64,000 nucleotides of DNA, from contig NC_084802.1 of assembly GCF_963169125.1 (NCBI RefSeq), forward strand, positions 115,324,903 to 115,388,902. The letters run 5' to 3'. Source of the stretch: Humulus lupulus (taxonomy: Eukaryota > Streptophyta > Magnoliopsida > Rosales > Cannabaceae). The notes beneath the pieces were generated by a model that saw nothing but the letters and a program-made list of their open reading frames with translations, did no database searches and was not told where the DNA came from. Every line of letters starts with the position of its first letter. Positions within the stretch are counted from its first letter, which is position 1. Both the position numbers and the translations under genes were made by a program. Positions 58,262 through 64,000 of the stretch are shown in pieces.

Positions 58262-61200
58262 TGTAACGTCCTGCGTTTTTTGGTTCCTTTAAATGACTCG
58301 GGTCGGGATTTTTCCCCAAGTTAAGAATATTATTTTAAATAATATTATACTTGTTTGGAAATTATTCCATGAGTTATTGCTAGCCAAATTATGAATTTTG
58401 TGATTTAAAAGTCAAGATAAGACTTTCGGTCTTGGATCAACACGAAAATCCTGATCGGGTAAAAATCTCAGAAAATAAAATGAAAAACTATGGAAAATAT
58501 CTTTTGGGCATAAAATACATTCATAAAAATTAAAGTTTGGTCAAAAATAATAAACCTAAAGGAAAATGGAAATTTTAGGGCATTTTGTGTTAAATGCTTA
58601 ATTTTATCGAAATAGGAAATTTTACTCCATGAATGGACCTTAGGTTAAATTTTATTGTGTGATTAATTAGATTAAATGTGAGAGACATTTAATTTAATTA
58701 TTATGTGTTAATTTTTGTGTTTAAAACTTAGTAAGAGTGAAAAAGGTTATAGGAAGTCAAATTGGATTTTTCTTCTTGGGAAATATTTATTAACCTTTAT
58801 GTAAAATATATATATGATCAAATATATAATATATGTGGTGGCCGGCCATGTGAAGGATTTAATGGGGTTGGCCAAACATATTTTTTATTTTAATCCCAAT
58901 TTAAATATAAGGGTTAAGGCATCAAGTGGATGGTAAAAAAAACACTCAAGTGTTTAGATATTTTCTTAAGTTGATATGCTCTTGTAACCTTCCCCCAACC
59001 GGCCCCACCCTCTCTCACTTTCACTATCATCTTTTTGAAAACTCTCTCAAGTTTTCTCTCCACATCTTCAACCTCAAGAACACTAAGGAGGCTTGGAAGC
59101 ATGTAAGCTTTGTTCTAGGAAGGGTTTTCCCTAAAGTAAAGTTTCAATAAACTAGACTTTTGTAAAGTTTTAACCATAGATTTTTAAATAGCTAATTATC
59201 TATGTTGTTGGGGGGAGTTGGTTAAGGTTTTGAAAGGATTTTAAAGGAGCCAAAGCTAATAGGAAGATTCAAACCTTAAGCAAGAACAACAAAGAGGTAA
59301 AAAGTTTACTTTTTATGGTTGTTATTGTATGGTATTTATTTTTAAGCATTATTTTGTATATTTAATGCTTAAAGTTTCTTATTGGTGATGTAATAAGGTT
59401 ATGGTAGTTGTTTTAGAATTTTTATGATGCTTGTGTGTGGATTTTTGAAAATAGGGACCAAAACCCCCATGGGTTTTGTTAGAAACCTTAAAACAAAATA
59501 CATGTTTTGAGCTGTGACTTCCAAGGGGTCAAGCATCCACTGTATATTTATTTTGTAAAATTTAATTGTAATGTAATTTTTTTGAGATTGAATACATAAA
59601 ATTGAGCTTTTTAAACACTCAAAAAAGTTTAAAAATGAGTGAGTTATGCTATTTCAAAGTTTAGGTAAAAAACTATTTTTTTCGTATTATTAATTTTGGG
59701 ACCAAGTTTGGACAGCCACTATATTGGGAAAATGAGCCCAGTTTTTTTCTAAAATTTGGTGGAAATATTATTGGCATAACCTTGTATTCCACTGTAAAAT
59801 TTGGTAAGAAAATATTAAACGATTTGAAAGTTATTAAGTGTCGAAGTTTGGAGAAAAATAAAGACTTGAAAATAAGGTCATTTTTACCTCATTGTTGGAA
59901 AATAATTTCACCAATAAAAAATGCTCATTTTGACCTAAGATTTTACAAAGACCTAAAAGGCATACCAAAAATGGAATTGGGAAATTTTGGTAACAATTTG
60001 GTAAGTAAATTTGAAGTTATGAACTAACAAATTATGTAGTTAAAAATGTGAAAAATAGGGTTTTCACACTTAGTGCAAAAATGAGATTTTGGAATTTAAG
60101 GTAAAAAGTAAAATTTTGCTTATTGCAAGATAGAAACTTGGCAAGTCTTGAAAACATATTTTGACCTAAAATACCACTTCAAGTTTAGTAGGAATTATTT
60201 TTAGTAAAGAATTTTTATTCTTTAAAAAAATAAAATAATTTATTTATTAATAAGTTAATAAATTAAAAGAGTGTTTAAAACCCTACATTTTGAGAAAATA
60301 ATTGAGTGAATTATTTTTCTACTAAGTAAGCTTGATTAATTGACTTCAGAAAGTTTAACTAGTCAAGATGGGAATTTTTTAACGGTTTTCCTAATTAAGA
60401 CAAATTAAGCAATTTTCTTAAAACGGTTTTTAGATAATAAAACCTTATGAAAAATAAAAGGAAAATTAAGAGTTTATTTTCTTTAAAAACAATTAAAGAA
60501 TTTAATTAGTATTTTTGGGATATGATACCGGCTAAAATCTTTTATATATTTTACTGACTATTGAAAGTATAGGTTAATAGCAGAACTTTTAAAGAAAAAG
60601 ATTTTTAGCAGATTGTGGGAAAATACTATTGTGATACCCGAGCCTAGGTATTGAGACCATAGGGTAGGTCTCCCTGAGACTTAGGGTTTAGTCTCAAATA
60701 TTTTTGTATGAATTTCTTTAATGGGTTTAAAACCAAATAAGGATCATTAATCCTTACAAATGATTTTTATTAAAATGACCAAACTGCCCAAAATAATAAT
60801 AATGAATTATGAGTGTCATAATTAATTCGAGTATACTGTATGGATAACTACAGTATTGGCTAGTGTAACTGGACTGGACGTTGGAGGGTGAAAACCTGCT
60901 GAGTGCTAAGGACTCCAAGTAAGTCAACTTATATTATGTGGCTGCAACATGAAACGACTATTGTATTGTATGTTAGTATAGGGACACATGCACATATATA
61001 CATTGTCATCGAAAGTTGCTTAGAGATGTTAGTCTAGTGAGTGCTGATTTAGAAAATATGATCGGTAGATATTCATCATATCCTAGATGGCTAATCCCCG
61101 TCACACTGCTTGATTTTTTTATGTTTGATTCAATACCGCGACGAGTGGCCAAGAGGTGAGGATTGCTGGTTAAACCTAGGGGCGCCAAAATGAATGGGAC

Positions 61201-62166
61201 CTAGGGGCCCTCATTCTGACTTAATCAGTGAACAATTAGAACCCGAGCAAGTGCTCTAATAAGTTATTCCCGGATAGCAACCGTGAATATTAGCCATTTA
61301 GTGAGAGTGCCTAGAGATACTAGGGGTTTCCATGTTTGAGTGAGGCTGAACACCCTAGGGGCAACTGCTCACCAGCACCACTGATTAACATAGAAGTCTT
61401 TGTAAAACCATGTAAATTCGATTACACTCTTGGATAAGTAGCGATGTCCTAGATAACACGATAGTTACCCTTGATGGGGATATTTATTGGCTAAATCTTA
61501 GTGTTGAGACTCGGTTCTCTCTTACAGATTAGCATTTATGCTGGAGGGCGTGTTACACCTGAATTGTTGGAAATTGTCGAGCGTTGGTCTCGAATTATAT
61601 TGTGATATATATATCTGCTGGAGTGCAGGGATTTATTTGTTGATAAGAAATAGTTTTGATATATAAATATCTGGTTGCTCTAGGATTTTATGAGTGCAGG
61701 AATTATCTGGTTATATGAAATAATTTGTCATTTGTTATCAGGCATGACCATAAGTTTTCCAGGATGCTTTGCGTTCTTGAAATTGATTGTGTGGGGTCCG
61801 GATGGATCTGGAACCCTAATTCTCTGCATGCTTTTGTTTTAAAGTTGAACTTACTAAGCGTTTTCACTTACCTAGTTGTTTCCTGTTGTAGGTAAGAACA
61901 AGGGCAAGGCAGAGCAGTGAGCGCTGGAGTCTACCTTGCAAATGTACATGTGGACTGACCTTTTGGGAAGCTGTTTTATTTTTGGAAATGTTGTGTAATT
62001 TTCCTAAACTAGGCTCACTCTACTCTTTATAAAATATGTTGTAATTAAATGTTAAGTATGGCCATACGAATTTTAAAAAAAAATTATATGGGTTTTTGAG
62101 ACATTTTGTCAAATGGAAACATTTATATTTCCTCATTATCGAGTCTTGAAAATCCAGGTCGTTACA
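58262..62166 (+). repeat. S4: long LTR-like insertion in T3 gag (3.9 kb)
   Basis: TGTAACGTCC...GGTCGTTACA, with T3 gag on both sides. Its end carries TGTTGTAGGTAAGAACAAGGGC near 61884-61905, like the end blocks of E1, S2 and S3, so it is probably a chromovirus-type LTR. The flanks AAGTT/AAGCT are an imperfect duplication. At 3.9 kb it is much longer than the other LTRs here. It may contain a further nested piece, for example near 60631 where TGATACCCGAGCC begins. No coding sequence recognised. Confidence 0.6.
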
Positions 62167-62424
62167 AGCTACACATTCACCCTAGGTAGAATATCTTGAG
62201 GCCTAGAGGGCCTTGGCAGAACAAACCATCCTCTTAGATTTTCATCCTGTCGATGGTCATTATACTATAAATGGTCGCGGGGTAGGTAGTAACGACTGTC
62301 CCCTTCATCATCATTATAACCATCTTGGTAAGTTATTTGATAACTACTGCTACACTCTTGGTATTTCTTCTTCTATTTCTTCTACAATTATGACCAAAGT
62401 TGTGTCCAGCACAGTGAGGTGGCT
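62167..62424 (-). pseudogene. T3 gag fragment, Arg/Asp-rich linker
   Basis: Minus-strand frame gives DGYNDDEGDSRYYLPRDH, similar to the GNGYDEADSGKG linker of T1 gag. It is separated from the rest by S4 and cut at 62424 by E2. Confidence 0.5.
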
Positions 62425-64000
62425 TGTAATGACCCAAAATCACCAATATGGCTTACGGGCCTTGATTAGTGTGCCGGGAGGGCATAATTGGTTTATGTGT
62501 TAATTTATTGATTTAATACATGATTATATGTTAAGAATGCCTGTGAGACTATATGAATGTTGAATTGTGATTAAATGTTATAAATGTGAGAACCACATTA
62601 TTATGTGGGTAAATCTGCAGCGTGCGACCTGAGGCGATCCTAGGGAGCTAGATAGCGGGAAAAGTCACAACAGGGCTTAACAGTTGACTTTGGACAAGTC
62701 AAGGGGTATTTCAGGAATCGGGTGGTTATTTAGATTACCGGGTTATGAAAATAAATATATGGAGATATATTTGAGGTTAGGAAGTCTAGGCGGGAATATT
62801 GGGGAATTTTACCGTTTTACTCTTGGGGATGTTTCCGGCACCCCGAGCCTCGGGATTGACTTAACGGGATAAGGATAGGTTAAAATTAAAGGAAAGCAGT
62901 AGAACAAATATTAGACCGACTTATCTTTCTCAGCTCTTCTCTCTCTCTCTCTCTTTCAAGGAAAAACACAAGGAGGAAACCACTGAAAATTTAGTGAATC
63001 AAGCTGGGAATTTTTTAGAATTGAGGTGGGGATTTAGAGGCTTAACTCAAGGATTGTCCAAGCAACATTTAATCAAGGCTAAGGTAAGAATTAAACTGTG
63101 TTTTGAAGTTAGAAACTTTGAGTTTTTGACTGAGTAATGAGATGATTGTGATATTGATGTTAAGGTTGAATTGGAGCTGGGAAACTTGGGAATTAACAGG
63201 GATTCTGCTTAGAAAAGGAGTTCAGCTGAAGAGTTAAGTTATAATTTATGATTTAGAAGCTTAAATTCGAGTTTTTCACAGCTGGGTTTTGAGTTCTTGA
63301 GTTAGAAAGTTTCAGTGATTGAACTGGGTTTTTGATGGGTTTCTAGTCTAGTTTTTAGCTGGGTTGTATTGCTGGAATCTTGTGGGAAGTTTTTGGATAA
63401 TTGAGTTGTGGAATTGGGGTAGTTTTGGGAGAGTTTACATGAGGTTTGGGAGTCAAAAATGGAGATTTTTCTGGGCTCGAAGGGGTCGGTTCACGGCATA
63501 GTTCTTGGTGAGCCGCAGCCCTTCGAAGCTGATGGGTGCTGAGGAAGGAGGGCGGGCCGCAGCATGGTCTAAGTAGGGCCGCGGCCCTTACCTATTTTTG
63601 TGCCTTGGGAGGCCTCTGGTTGGGTCCATGCCGTGGCATGGATGGCTAATGTCGTGGCCCTTAAGGGATTTTGGGATTTTGAGATTCTAGGCTTGGGAAT
63701 TTAACCTAGGGTGCCCGGGATTGAATCTTTTACCATGGTTGGTGAAGTTCAATGTTCCGGAGACTAGAACTTTGTCTAGAAGCTCATTTAAGATTTTTGA
63801 TGGTATCCTTTAGCTTGGTTGTGACTAGGTGCTAAGCTAGGGCTCGGGGATCGGATCGCGCTCAAGGAGCATCGCTCGTAACTAGTTCACTTGGAAGCCA
63901 AAGGTAAGAAAACTACAACTGGTTGAATATCTGTAGTGGGACTAAGGGTTCCCTATTATGTATGATTGAAAAGATGGTTTATGCCATGCAATCTAATTAG
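62425..64000 (+). repeat. E2: Tekay-like LTR, 5' part (runs off the window)
   Basis: Starts TGTAATGACCCAAAATC and follows the S2 LTR closely in layout: TTGATTAGTGTGCCGGGAGGGC block, (CT)n near 62938-62957, AG/GTAAG at 63084 and 63903, GC-rich box at 63480-63660. Whether it is a solo LTR or the edge of a full element cannot be seen. Confidence 0.8.

Larger units (their letters stand above)
30700..62424 (-). mobile_element. T3: old Tat-type element split by four insertions
   Basis: Minus-strand pieces: 3' LTR 30700-31439, 3' non-coding 31440-31559 and 44405-44709, antisense gene on the plus strand 49735-51910, spacer, integrase to RT (52760-56046), protease and gag (56050-58261), and a further gag piece 62167-62424. 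Insertions: T2 (31560-44399), S2 with S3 inside (44710-49470), S4 (58262-62166), E2 (from 62425). Duplications ATACG and AAACT mark the first two. Joining 31559 to 44405 and 44709 to 49476 is inferred from these duplications. The 5' LTR lies right of the window. Most diverged of the Tat copies here. Confidence 0.7.

Overview
This window is plant nuclear DNA from a dicot and consists almost entirely of nested LTR retrotransposons. I found no host gene, rRNA, tRNA or CRISPR array. The mix points to a repeat-rich angiosperm: Ty3/gypsy elements of three kinds (Tat-type with an antisense extra gene, Athila-type, Tekay-like chromoviruses), copia-like LTRs, plant-type TATA boxes and many solo LTRs. 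Cannabaceae or a related rosid is only a guess. Element names T1, T2, T3, N1, A1, C1, E1, E2 and S1-S4 are mine.

Layout. 1-4550 is the 3' end and 3' LTR of a decayed chromovirus (E1), which lies in the antisense gene of a minus-strand Tat element, T1 (4551-21931). T1 also hosts a second Tat element, N1 (plus strand, 8184-17163, with an extra inverted LTR at 7399-8183). T1 itself sits in the RNase H region of an Athila-type element, A1 (21932-27523). Next to A1 is a copia-like LTR with primer-binding site and non-coding interior (C1, 27528-about 30694). A long minus-strand Tat element, T3, starts with its 3' LTR at 30700-31439 and runs past 62424. It is cut into pieces by T2 (31560-44399, a complete Tat element with target duplication ATACG), by a solo LTR that holds another solo LTR (44710-49470, AAACT; inner 45212-47652, ATTAG), by a 3.9-kb LTR (58262-62166), and by a chromovirus LTR running off the end (62425-64000). 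T2 has its own solo LTR inside gag (33419-34661, CCTAC).

How the parts work. The Tat elements carry gag and protease, then reverse transcriptase-RNase H-integrase, all on one strand. After integrase there is a spacer and then an opposite-strand gene read back towards pol. All sense reading frames here are broken by stops and frameshifts, many explainable as C-to-T changes.

The most notable signal is the antisense gene. It survives in four copies (T1, N1, T2, T3). Each copy shows short GT-AG introns of 70-91 nt, and splicing them keeps homologous reading frames joined, with the same intron phase between copies. In N1, T2 and T3 exactly 35 residues separate the first intron junction from a shared LR..GLL motif. 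Introns can persist in a retroelement only if the reverse-transcribed RNA is never spliced at them, which antisense coding would explain. Further signals are an in-frame amber codon at the same protease/RT position in T1, T2 and T3, a TMV-like UAG-CAA-UUA stop in N1, and a second polypurine-tract-like block between pol and the antisense gene.
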